Below are positions 27,501 through 39,134 of a stretch of 64,000 bases of DNA, piece after piece (the first letter of the stretch is position 1; every line of letters starts with the position of its first letter). The position numbers were made by a program, and so were the translations under genes. Under the pieces are notes generated by a model. That model was not told the origin of the DNA. It ran no database searches and saw nothing but the letters and a program-made list of their open reading frames with translations. This stretch comes from Ifrita kowaldi (lineage: Eukaryota > Chordata > Aves > Passeriformes > Cinclosomatidae), in NCBI GenBank assembly GCA_013398055.1, contig VZRS01014168.1, positions 779,299-843,298 of the forward strand, written 5' to 3'.

Positions 27501-28274
27501 CAGTGTAGAAGTCTCTTTGCAAGTTCATTCTTCCCTAGTTCTTGTAAAATTGAAAATGCATCGTATTCCCTTATTATATATGCATTACTTGCATCCTGTC
27601 AACCTTACTGATTGTTTCCCACTAAAATCTGATTTTTCCAACAGCTTCTAAATGAAAATTATAAGGCGGAATTCCAAAAAGCGTGTCATTAAGTGAATTT
27701 TGCACAAACCAAAGTCACTGGCAAAACTCCAGAAAGAGAAGAGGTACGTCGAAGGTAGCAGATTTTCAGAGAAAAAACGAAAAACAATCCAAAGAATCAC
27801 TAACCAAGGGCTCCTTTGCCTATTACTGCAAAACGACTTAAAGTGAGACAGAACCTCCTGTTTTGACCGGTGAAAAAATAACAGTGAGAGGCTAATGTTA
27901 ATGTGAAAAAGACACTTCTTTCTTTCTAGAGCATTTAAATTCCAGTTATGTTACCATACCATACTGGTGATATACAGATTAATATTGATTGAAGACATGA
28001 TTGTATTTTATTTCCAGAACTCTTAGCTCTCTAAGAAATTTTTGTTTTTCCATACAAGATAACTCAAGACCTTACAAGAAGACATGAATTTTGCAAATAG
28101 CCTTCACTTTGTGTGCATTGTTGTATCAATGCACCTTTTGCAGCCTCACTTTCTCCTCTTCATGTGAGCTCCTTGGAGCCTGGAATCCTGGGAGCACGAA
28201 AGAAACAAAGTCCTGTCCTTGAGCTTCCAGTTCAACCAGCATGAGCTGACTGTATCCACAGTATTGAGCTCTTA
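24538..28274. other. Intergenic sequence, nothing recognised
   Basis: No gene seen. It holds a 14-15-base T run at 26920-26934 followed by GCTGCTGC, and a C-rich patch at 25738-25760. Confidence 0.5.
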
Positions 28275-29085
28275 GCATCAGTGAATAGTTTGGGTTGGAA
28301 GGCACCTTTAAAGGTAATCTAGTCCAACCTCCCTGCAAATGGGGGCATCTTCCACAAGATTAGGTAGCTCAGAGCCCTGTCCAACGTGACCTTGAATGTT
28401 CCCAGGGTGGGGCATCTACAACTTCTGGGGGCAACTTTTTTCTTTGTTTTACCATCCTCATGGTTCTAGCTAGCCTGAACACTCTTTTAAAGTTTAAAAT
28501 CATTACCCCTTGTTCTGTTGTTACAGACCCTACTAAAAAGTCTTGTCCCCACCTTTCTTATCAGCTCCCTTTAAGTATTGAAAGGCTGTACTAAGGTGTC
28601 CCCAAAGGCTTCTCCTCTCCGGACTGAACAATCCAACTCTCTCAGACTGTCTTCGTAGGAGAGGTGCTCCATCTCTCTGATGATCCTGGTGGCCTCCTCT
28701 GGACTCACTCCAGCAGGTCTGTCTCCTTCCCATGCTGGGACCCCAGAGCTGGATGCAGCACTGCAGGTGGGGTCTCACCAGGGCAGAGCAGAGGGGCAGA
28801 ATCCCCTCCCTCCCCTGCTGCCCACCTGCTTTGGATGCAGCCCAGGACACAACTGGCATTCTGGGCTGCAAGGGCACATGGCTGGGTCATGTCCAGCCTC
28901 TCACCCACCAGCACCCCCAAGTCCTCCACAGGGCTGCTCTCAATGAGTTCTTCTCCCAGTCTTCACTGAGGCTGCGCTTGATCCCAACGTTACTGATGAA
29001 GATATTAAAGAGCAGTGGTCCCAATACAGATCCCTGAGGGACATCGTTCACCACCACTCTTGGTGCTTCCAGAACAGGTTGCCCA
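28275..29085 (-). mobile_element. CR1 LINE fragment with internal deletion
   Basis: Minus strand. 29050-28985 encodes the RT stretch like GVPQGSVLGP.LFNIFI in degraded form; 28930-28700 encodes LGVLVGERLDMTQPCALAA and, after a frameshift, ILPLCSALVRPHLQCCIQLW; 28660-28290 carries the C-terminus and 3' UTR, ending TGCCTTCCAACCCAAACTATTC. About 300 bases expected between the first two blocks are missing near 28940-28980. The segment 28733-28921 is identical to 42953-43141 in the opposite orientation. Confidence 0.9.
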
Positions 29086-29259
29086 TGTTCAGATTGCTAC
29101 TGGGACAAGGTGTTCCTTGCAGAATTGAAGATGCAGACTCTTGTCCCTGAAGTTCAGCGTCAAGACATCACTCCTTATACTCAACTAGTACATGTCTAAT
29201 AGATAATTTTAAAATTTATTATGTGCTTAACGGATAACAAAAAGCTTGCAGGGAGTTGT

Positions 29260-29760
29260 GTGCGCCTTTGCAGAGTCCATATTGTCCATATTGGCGGGGG
29301 AGCGGACTGCGGGCGCAGCCGAACCACACCCGGAGCCCTGGCGACGTTGGGAAAACGCTCGGAGCGTCTGGCAAAGGTCCAGAGCCGCACGACAGGGAGG
29401 GAATAGCAGAGAAGGCAAAGCAACAGAACATCTGCCGCAAAACGATTTCTCACTGACTCGGCGGCCGGGCAGTCCCGGCTCTCCGGGACTCGCATCAGCG
29501 CGGCGGGGCGGGAGCAGTTCCAGCCCGGCCGGCGACAGGGACAAGAGACAAAGCGGGGTCCTTTCATCCCGGGCTGCCGGGCAGAGCCCCGGCGGGTGAT
29601 GGATGGGCAGAATCCGACACGGCTGCCCCGGCGCTCCCCGGCACTGCGGGGCCGTGGCCGGCACGGAGCGCCCGATCCCCGCCCCTCGCCCGCCCGGACC
29701 TCCAGCCGGCGGAGCCGGCACTGCGCCCGCGGGACACGGCTGGGTGGTGGCAGGGCTGGG
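29260..29760. promoter_or_regulatory. Orphan CpG-rich island (possible promoter)
   Basis: About 500 bases rich in G+C and in intact CpG (for example GCGGGCGCAGCCG, CCCGGCGCTCCCCGG), in contrast with AT-rich flanks. At its left edge ATTGGCGGG (29289-29297) resembles an E2F/CCAAT-type arrangement, with two CCATATTG repeats just before. No coding exon is recognised on either strand; the long open frames here come from GC-rich, stop-poor sequence. Could be a promoter of a non-coding transcript or an untranslated first exon. Confidence 0.45.
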
Positions 29761-29955
29761 GGTGGCAGTGCTGGGGGAGTGACTTCTGGGATATGTGACA
29801 CTGCTGGAGAGCGATATTGCTGCGGGGTGACAGTGCTGGGGGTGGCAGTGCTGGGGGAGTGGCTTCCGGGGTATGTGACACTGCTGAAGGGTGACATTGC
29901 TGCGGGGTGACAGTGCTGGGGCTGACTGTTGGGGGTGACAGTGTGTGACACTGCT
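29761..29955. repeat. 80-bp tandem repeat, about 2.4 copies
   Basis: Units 29761-29840 and 29841-29920, then a partial third unit to about 29955. Each contains GGTGGCAGTGCTGGGGGAGT, TATGTGACACTGCTG and TTGCTGCGGGGTGACAGTG. The two full units differ at several positions. It abuts the CpG-rich island. Confidence 0.88.
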
Positions 29956-30482
29956 GTCCAGGTGTCGCAGGGTTCTGTGTGTGTGCTGACGGCACCCAAG
30001 CCTGTAGACCTTTCGTTGATCCGTGTTCCTGGGTGTCGGCTGCCATCCCTCCCTCACACTTTTAGTCCCTGATGGTACTGGATGGCCTTCTCATCCATTA
30101 CATACTCTGTGCTTTGTGGCTGTAATTGCCATCAGATGTGACTACTGCACAAATGCTATGGACTATATTACTCAAGACTCCCGGAGGGAGACATTTGGAG
30201 AGGAACAGGAGCACAAGAGGTGGATTCCTCCTGCTCCATCCTTCACTGGACAGTTGAAGGTAGTCTTTCACAAGTCCCCGGCTCAAGAAGATGTTAGCCT
30301 GTGAACGTATATGGCTCTTTTCCAAAAAGACAGGGACTATCTAACCTCCTTGTCAGGTCAAGATGTTTCAGTCTAGTTGCTTCCATATGAGTAAATATCC
30401 ACACCTCTACAGCATCTTATTTTGCTCTCCAGTAACGGAAACATTTAACTCTGTGATTCAATGACTTACCTCAAAACTGTCT
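29956..30482. other. Short spacer between the minisatellite and a CR1
   Basis: No gene or repeat recognised; base composition falls back from GC-rich to AT-rich across it. Confidence 0.5.
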
Positions 30483-30915
30483 AAGATCACAGAATCACAG
30501 AATCACAGGATCACAGAATCACGGAATAGTTAAGGCTGAAAGGGACCACTGGAGGTCATGTCCTCCAACCTCCTTGCTCAAGCAGGGTTCCCTAGAGCAC
30601 ATCATTCAGAGTTGTGCCTCAACTTTGAATAACTCCAGTGAGGGAGATCCACAGGCTCTCTGGGCAATCAGTTCCAGTGTGTGGTCACCTGCACAGTAAA
30701 GAATTTCTTCCTCACGTTCAGGTGGAACTTCCTGTGCATCAGTTTCTGCCTGTTGGCTCTTGTCCAGTTGCTCGGCACCACCAAGGAGAGCCTGGTCCAT
30801 CCTCTTGACACCCTCCCCTCAGATAATTACAGACATTGATGTGGTCTCCTCTCAGTCTTCTCCAGGCTGATCAGGCCCAGCTCCCTCAGCTGTTCCTTCT
30901 AAGAGAGATGCTTCC
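30483..30915 (-). mobile_element. CR1 LINE 3' fragment
   Basis: Minus strand. 3' end with GATTCTGTGATTCTGTGATC octamers (30486-30524), CTTTCAGCCTTAACTATTCC before it, and upstream the RT C-terminal/3' UTR part (GTTCCACCTGAACGTGAGG, GAGGAGACCACATCAATGTC). 5'-truncated near 30.9 kb. The tail with GATTCTGTG units and CCTCCAACCTCC differs from that of the copy at 8827, suggesting another CR1 subfamily. Confidence 0.9.
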
Positions 30916-33900
30916 CTTCCCTGATCATCTTTGTAGCCCTATTGATGCTGTGAAGTATCTAAAGTTCTCTTGGATATGTACTTCAAACTCATACCTACTG
31001 AGAAAAAAACATGAAGTTTTAAAAATTCTGTTAGCACAGTAGTAGTGACACTTTTAAGCTAAAAAAGATCTCTGATTAGAAAGCAGGAGCTACCCTGCAG
31101 TTTAACCTGGATTTTTTCAGTCACTTTCCATTATATGTCAGATAATGAGACAAGAAGGGTCATGAAGGATTAAGTAAAAATATTATAAAAGAGTTAATGT
31201 AATTAATTAGCCTTGGAAGGGGATAAGGACTGAATGGAAAAGAAGTGATCTTCAAAAAGATCACCAGCATAAGAGTGTGCTTTCCCTGCAAACAGAGTTA
31301 TTGAGCATAGCTAATTTGCAGGGCGGGGGGGNGAGGATAAAATGCTCATCTTTGATGTGCACATAGGGTGCAGTAGTTGTACCTGTAGATGATGATTCAG
31401 AGACATAAAAATAAGCTTGGGGAAGCAACAAGAAATGGTCTGAGCTTGCTCCTGACAGACCTTGCCCGATGTACCCATTATTGCCCCAACTACCAGTCAA
31501 TACAAAAAGACTTCAGTGAAACACAGCAAAACTGACAGGGAGGCCTCGGAGTCCACAGTGTTACACAGCCCACAGGTGAGCAACTCAAACTCATTCAAAC
31601 TTCAGGTGAGCAACGAGGAATGCAGGCTGCTACACGGGTAACCACACCGAGACACTGAACGAGAAAGCAGACGTGAACAACAGCTACATGGACTGGAAAG
31701 GCAACAAGATAGAAAGCTGAGATGAACTGCTCCAGCTTTCAAAGGTAAAAGGGAAACCTGGGATCAGCTTTTAGCTCCTAAGTCTGGCAAGTTCCGAACC
31801 TCACAAAACACACAGACCTGCTCTTACTGATTTCATGAAGCACTTCATACTGCTGATGGTCAGATTTTATTTAGATTTTGTCAGCATATAAACAGGCCAT
31901 TTAGAAGCAGTGCAGTAAAGCCATTTTAGGCAGTGATACTTTTATTTTAAATTTTTAAAAAATTGAATTCAACACAGTATTAGAGAGACTTCCAAAAAAT
32001 TCAAGTTCTGATTGGCATTGTATACCAAATGCTACCCTTCTTGTTGAATAAACCAGCTGCAAGCTGTACGGATTTACATAAAAAAACATAAACCCCCTAA
32101 TTCCTTTATAACTTGCAATAGATGATTTTAGACTGCTCGTTCTCAAACCATTGCTGACATTTCCATGCTGTTCAATGAACTTGCTTGATGCAAACACTCT
32201 CCTGTGCTCAGTTTAAGGCATGAACTGGTGATATCTATGAATAATGTTCTGTCATACTTTGCAGAAAGTGAAAGTGGCTCTAATTAATTAATAAGTGGTT
32301 TAAACAATTTGTATTTTACCTTGATTAGCTAATAGAGATAGTTTTGAGACCCTGGTGAAGTTCCCTAACTGGTCCCTTACAGGTTCCTCCTGCACCCCCC
32401 TTTAACTTGCTCACTTTCTGGTGCTGGATTTCTGCATTCCTGAGACTGGCTTTAATGAGGCTGTCGGGGTGCTGGAGCACAACTGTTTGCAAGCAAGTAA
32501 GTTTTGCTTTGAAATCACAGGTGATCTTGACATTTCTAGCAGGCAGAACTTGCACTTGTGTGAAGTTGCTGGATCCAGTCCAAAGAATTTGACTTAGATG
32601 AGTGAATACAGCTGAACAGAAATCCTGGGAATACCTCTCTTCACTATGACTCAGAGAAGCACTGCCGGGCATAATAAAAATATTAAATTACAATTAAAAA
32701 CCTGCTTGCTTTGTCATTCATGTGTTCCTCATGGTTTTAATGAAACTATTCACATTGGGGAATTGTGCAACATTTGTGCCATTTTCTGAGGAACACTACC
32801 ATATGATGTAACATCATGCCATCAATGTTTGGCTACATGCACTGATAAAAGTTAGTTGTGTCCCAGTGTTTATTTTTAATTGCCCTGATAATATGCTCCC
32901 ATAAATTATAGTACCTGATCCTTCTGTGTACAGTCCCTGTCCATGTGTTGAAACTCCAACTTGTTCTTTAGTGTTCTCACTAATGAAAAACTTGGCTATG
33001 AGCAATTTTCTATACACGTATATTAGTTATGGATTACTGAGATTGCCTAATGAGATTAGAATCAGATGTTAAATGTTTCTGACAGAAAAAATACAGTATG
33101 GAATTTGGAAAACATCTTTATCTCATGATGAAACCAACTTCCAGAAGATTGTTAGAAATATTCCCAAGAAGGCCTTTACAGCAAGAAATTATCCTGCACA
33201 ATGTTAATAAAGCAGAATTAGTTCAGGTTGCTGCTGACAGCAAAACGTTCTCCATCATTTCACCCTACCAGGCTTCCACACTTGGAAATTATTACAAGCA
33301 ACTGCTAGAAACAAGAAGATGAACATGGGAAAAAGTGGAGAGAGTATTTGGGTTTTGGCCCCTTGGGATGATCATCCTAAACTGGATCCCAGCTCAGTCA
33401 TCTGGGTGAAATTGCCTCCAGTGAAGCACACTTCCAAACATGGGAAAAAATTCAGGCTGGTTTCCTGGTTTTACAGAATGTTGGGACTGTTTTATTATGC
33501 AACACTGCAACAGCAGAATTTTAAAGGGAAGTTAATTTTCATCAAATTACTTTGTAAGTAAGCTGCTGTATAGTAGTATGCTTTACTCACTGATGTTCAC
33601 AGGCAGGAGTTCACCTTGTTGTAGGGAACTGGGCTTTGCTGGTTTTTGGTATAATTTTCTGGGAGGATTGTTTTTTGTTATTTTTTTGCTGGTTCCTGTT
33701 TGATATGCTGCAGCACTGGTCAGCTTGATAGAAGTATTTTCTAAAGGTGAATATTGATGCAAGTTACATCTTTCAGTGATTGCTGGGAGATCAGGGAAGA
33801 GGCTGAGCCTTTCACCACCATGTCCAGTTGATTGTGATAAAAAGCATTGTAATAACTGTATACTAAAGCTCTGACTAGTGTTAAATGACAATGGATTTGG

Positions 33901-36900
33901 CCCAATTTACTTTTGTGGCTGAAAAGGAGTGAATCTATAGAGCAAAATTCAGGGTGCTGACATGATGTCCCCTGTATGCACATTTTGGAGGTTTTATGTA
34001 AGGCCAGATCTGTTCTGGGGACATGAACTGAATGCTCATTAGAAGCCAGAGCTGTGAAGTGAATATTTGGAGCACATGACCTCGTTTGCTATCAGGGCAC
34101 AGTAGTTGTTTTGTGTGCTCAGAGACATGTTCTACCACATGGGTCAGAGACCTGCTTCAAAAACTCCATTCCCCTGATATAAATTTAAAAATTGAGGCAG
34201 ATACACCCAAATGTGTTGCTTAATTATTACCATGGGCCTGCTGCACATGGATGCAAACTCTGCCATGTCACTCTCCCTCATCTCAGGTCCATCCATGGGC
34301 TGTTGCCTTTACAAAATAAGCACAACAGTCCTGCCCCCACCACATACATTTCATTTACTGGAGAAGAGGAGGTAAATGCAACTCACATTTCTTCAACTTG
34401 ATCTGCAGATTGGACATTAAAGAAGTGGGAAGTATGTGTCTGATGACCTCAGGCTATGTCTATGCTTGAAAATAAGCCATGCTAAAGATCACAGCTTGGC
34501 TCACGCCCATACATGTAAGATCTCTTCTCTCCAAAACCAGAGTCTCCTCAGGTAAAAGCTTTGTTTCCTTACAGTGAAGTTGCACATACCTCTCATCCAC
34601 CTCTTAATTTTTCTTGTTTCATTTTTTTGATAGTTGAATAAAAAGTTTCATCAGAGTCAGATAAATTTCTCTCTTCAAAAGAGTGGCACTGCAGCTTTTT
34701 TTTCATGGGAAGGAGAAAGCTTTCTGAATTTGTTGTACACTCTGGCAGAGACTGGTGAGAAAGGACGTGATAATGAAATTGTATTCCTGTCTGGGAAGCC
34801 AGCAGGGTGTACCCATCCCTTATTTTATCACCTCTGAGGAGCAGAATGCAGAGTGCATGAGCACACTTTAAGTCTGCAGCACCTACCACCTGATCTCAGA
34901 GACCAATGCATCCAATATCCTCCATGCTTTGCACAAAACCACTACAGCTAAAACCCATTCTACAGATTCTGTGTGTGTAGCTTTCCCGGCACTGATGAAG
35001 ATACTGCTGATGCCCAGGGGTGCCAGTCATCATCACTTCTAGTGCTGGTAGTTCTGAAGGTGCTGTGACCTATTAGGTAAAAATTACATTTTATCCTCAG
35101 CTCACACTGAAATTTTCCCTGTCTTCTATTTTTGCCTTTTTTTTTATATAGTTATATAACTGAACACCAAAAATAGGAGCCTGTATTCTACACAGGCAAT
35201 GCAGTTCCGCAGGGTTCAAGTGTAAACTGTCCATAAGTTGCCTCAGAGTGCAGTGCTTGGTAAGGTCACATCCTCTGCTTGGATTAATTAGAGATACTCA
35301 TTAAATAGAGCTGTTCTGATTTGTGCCAAATCAGGAGATGTTTTGATATGAAGAAAAAGTTCCTAAAAATTAGACACAGCATCCTTGAAGACTGATGAAG
35401 GAATATATTCCTCACAGTTGGCAGGGACAGTTTTCTGATTTAACATCTCTGCACATATAAAGCTCCTGTCCACGGACACCCTAAAAATGCACATCAATAC
35501 TTGTCTTAGAAATGACCAACTTAGCATGAACATTGTTGTAGACAAATCTGCCTAAAAAATGAAAAAAAAATCAAAACAAACAAAAATTCCAGATTAATCA
35601 GAAATAATTCACTTAAATGAATCTCATAAAGGAAAAATATACTTAGAGTAAGTTCACTGCCAGAAGGAAAAGATTTGTGGGTGTAAATTTCTTCTCCCGA
35701 GAAAGAAAAAGTCAAGGCCAATGGACTAGAGAATACTTCCAATACATTTGTAGGCAATACCAATGTAGGAAGGACTGAGAATGCAACAAAAAGACTCAGG
35801 TACATCTTGCTACTGAAATAAGGTGCCATTTTCCCCTGCTTTCTCTCAGACACATTCATACAGGAGTTGACACTGCACATGATATATGGGAGAGTGACAT
35901 GACACCTAGCTCAGAACAGTGTGTCCTTTCAGCCACAGACTTTGTAAAGGCACCTTGCAATTGCACCCCAATAAACACTGAAAACCAGAAACAGAGTTCA
36001 AAATCTTGACAAGTGGGAAATTAATTGGAAATAGGATTAAATAGGATAGGAGTAAAGTACTGTACTCAAGAAATATTAATGTCCCTTGTAGGTGGATTAC
36101 AAGATTGCAGTTCCCCCTTTAAAGGTTTTTTTTTTTTCTTATGCCCATGCTGACTTCTGATTGCACCATCTTGATCCTGTGCTTCTGTGGTACCTGTGTG
36201 GGGTTTGGGTTGTCTTTCCAGTTTGGTTATGATTAAGTAGTAGGGCAAAACAGAGAGAAGGCTGTCCCACAAGTCATCGAGACGATACTAAACCTGCTGC
36301 CAATACTTACTGCAGATAACACCTGTAGTAATCTCTGTGTAAACAAGGCAGGAGACAAAACAAGCAAAAAATCTGCTCTCACAAGCAAAAATCACAACCT
36401 AAATGACATGGTAAGGTGGCTTCATATCTCTCCTGTTATATATCCAGAATTAAACCCAACACCGATCTCTCCTCAAGACCTTACTCTTCAAGACCTTACG
36501 CAGGAGGAAACCTTGTGGAAGGGTTCAGTTCACCAGAGATCTCAGCTGCCTTCTCTAGATATCATTGTATCTTTGTATTAATTTGCTTTCATGAACAGAC
36601 ACTCAAAAACTGCACCGGCACCCTTCTATGCTTCAACAGGACACAAGGCACATATAATTTCTATACTGCACTGCCCTTGTTACCTTCCCACTATCAATGG
36701 CACAATATTATGTGTGTATCTAACAGATGAGATTTTTCTCAGGCTTTTACCAGAGGGATAATAATTTATTTTCCTGACTTTTAGATTAAAGGAAAGGTCT
36801 GTTTGGTTTGTGGGCTTTTTTTTGTTTTTTTGAGAATTGCCTTCTGATGGGATTTAAACAAATGGAATTCCATAAAAATATAAACAATATGCAAAAGAAT

Positions 36901-38989
36901 TGGGCTCCTCAGCCATGTTTACACAGGCGTCGCAGTGAGGAAACCCTTGTTCTGAGCTGCACACACATCATTCTCCATGGAGTGTGGTTTGTAAAAAGCT
37001 GTATTGTTCCCTCTTCCAACTCAGAGGCCTTTTTGTGTTTTTTGCTGCTTTCCTCTCCTCCAGTTCAGTACACAGCCCATTTTTCTCCTTTTATTGTTAC
37101 TGCTGCTATGTCCTGCTTGCTTCTTTGGCCTCTTTGCAGGATGTAACAGAGCTTTGGATTCCTGCCTTTCACCACGAAGAGTGGCTCTCTCCAAACCGGC
37201 CTGCAGACCACTGGAACACACTGTGGGATCAGCCCTGGCCAGGGACAGGGAGCTCCTCTGAGCAGATCCCGAGACCCTCGGCTGCTGGCAGCAGAGTGAG
37301 CCACAGCGTGGGGAACTCCATGGCTCAGCATTTATCCGGAGTCAGCTGTAACTCACATGCCCCTGGTTCTACTCTACAGCCATACTGAGGGGAAAAAAAA
37401 AAAAAAAAGGGAAGAAATAATAAAATGCATAATACTTGATTTAAATTTGCTGCCAAAACATTGTTCTCAACAGTTCATGCTGAAAAGGGAGGAGTTTTTC
37501 GTCCCCAGATAAGATCAAGGACTGATGGAAGTGAGATAAAGAATGGTTCACAAAATTCTGCTGTTGTTTGGCATCTATGTTTATTAAATTTGTCATTATA
37601 ACAATTAGATTTTCATTTGTTTTTGTCTTACTTATTTTGACTATCTGGTGATAATGATTATATAGCAGGAATAAGAGAGTGAGAGTAACATTTTACCCAT
37701 ATTCAATTAAGCTACACTTCACCTTTCTCAGATTATATTAATTATAATTCATGGCTTTTGCAAACCACTTGTAGTTAAAGGGCACTCAAATAAGGAAGAA
37801 AAACAAATGTAATCTCTGACTCCAGGGTACTCATGCAAGCCCTGTTAACCCACTGATTAAATGATCTAGCCTTGCATAATTATTCCTATGAACCGGTAAA
37901 TAAAGGCAAAAAGGTGGCTTTGCTAGTGAGAGCCAGCACGAGGGTATCTTATCCATCAATTTCTACTGAAGCTTTAAAAATATTATTGTTAGAAAGTTAG
38001 TATTTTGCCTTAATGTTCACAAAATTCAGTCAGGATAAACTCTTACATTTTAAATTCAATTATGGTGTTTCAGCAGGGTATGAGAGATGACATGTAAGTT
38101 CTTCACATTTTAGACTGCGTGGCAGAGGTTGTATTTCATCAACTGGCTACATTTTTATATAATACCACTTAATAATTAACACTTAACTGAACATTTTCCT
38201 TAATAGAAATGAACAGATTTTGCTGTTTGTTTAAAGGAATAACTACACAAAAGGTATAATGGAATACAAAACATGTCTGGTGAACCATTTTTTTCCCCAC
38301 CCAACAGCTCTGTCTTCTTGAACTACAGTTACCTGGAGTAAGATCCAAAGTGTCTACACATAAAGGCTACATCACTACTAATGAATTGAACATGTCCCTG
38401 GCCAGTGGGCTCACTGGCAGGATGTGGCTCCAGCCATGCCCTCGTTCTGCCTCTGCCTCCAAAACAACCCTGCCACAACTGACAGAGCAAAGGCTCAAGC
38501 TGTACATAGACCTTTGTGGGTTCTCGGGGCACAGGGTGGGACTGGAGCATGGCTGAAGAGGCTCTCAGTCCTCACCCGGTGCCCTGTACAGCTGCAGTGT
38601 CTGCATTCCAGAAAGGGGTTTTATTTACCCTCTGACAGATTTACCTAGACCACATTGCTTTAGCTGCCTACAGACCATCTGTGTGGGGTAGTGCCAAAAG
38701 CCATGGAGGCAAATTAACTTGATATTGTTGCTTCTTCTGCGCTACTTCTTTCTGTTACGGAAACTTTCACATGGTCTGGCACAGTCTGCTATCTATGCAG
38801 ATACCTGATTTCTAAGGGCAGGCACATGACTCACCTACCCTTTAGAAGTAACTACACTCCGTGCTAACCGACTTCATCAAATTCCATGCGATGAAGTTCA
38901 TCACAACAACCTACTCAAAATATTGCAATTAGCTAAGGTTGGGGCACTGAAGCACAGACTCAGTATTTAAGGATATTACTTGCAGCATA
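30916..38989. other. Intergenic sequence, nothing recognised
   Basis: About 8 kb with no recognised exon or transposon. An undetermined base lies at 31332 inside a G run. Small direct repeats: CAGGTGAGCAAC at about 31574 and 31603; TCAAGACCTTAC at about 36473 and 36488. An A16 run lies at 37393-37408. Confidence 0.5.
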
Positions 38990-39134
38990 TGAGATCAGCT
39001 CAGTTGGTCAGTGCAGGGTACTAACACTGCCAAGATGGTGGGTTTGATCCCCATGTGGGCCATTCACTTAAGAGCTGGACTTGATGATCCTTGTGGGCCC
39101 TTCCAACTCCAAATATTCTGTGATTCTGTGATAT
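38990..39134 (+). mobile_element. TguSINE1-like SINE (tRNA-Ile head, CR1 tail)
   Basis: The head reads AGCTCAGTTGGTCAGTGCAG (A box of a tRNA-Ile) and later GGTGGGTTTGATCCCCATGT (B box), ending GGGCCA as in tRNA-Ile. The tail TTCACTTAAGAGCTGGACTT, GATGATCCTTGTGGGCCCTT and ATTCTGTGATTCTGTGATA is the CR1-like 3' end. This two-part structure is that of TguSINE1 of songbirds. The tRNA part is mutated (for example GGTACTAACACTGCC) and lacks an acceptor 5' half, so it is not a tRNA gene. Confidence 0.88.

Noticed and set aside
29196..30057. Minus-strand open frames of 267 and 276 aa over the CpG island
   Set aside because: Pro/Ser/Arg-rich translations of GC-rich, stop-poor sequence and of the 80-bp minisatellite; several frames are open at once and no family is recognisable.
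36984..37388. 134-aa plus-strand open frame with Trp/Pro-rich end
   Set aside because: No family recognised, three overlapping frames are open together, and it ends at an A16 run; not supportable as a gene.
38990..39060. tRNA-Ile gene
   Set aside because: A and B boxes are present but the acceptor stem is lacking and it continues into a CR1 tail; it is a SINE.
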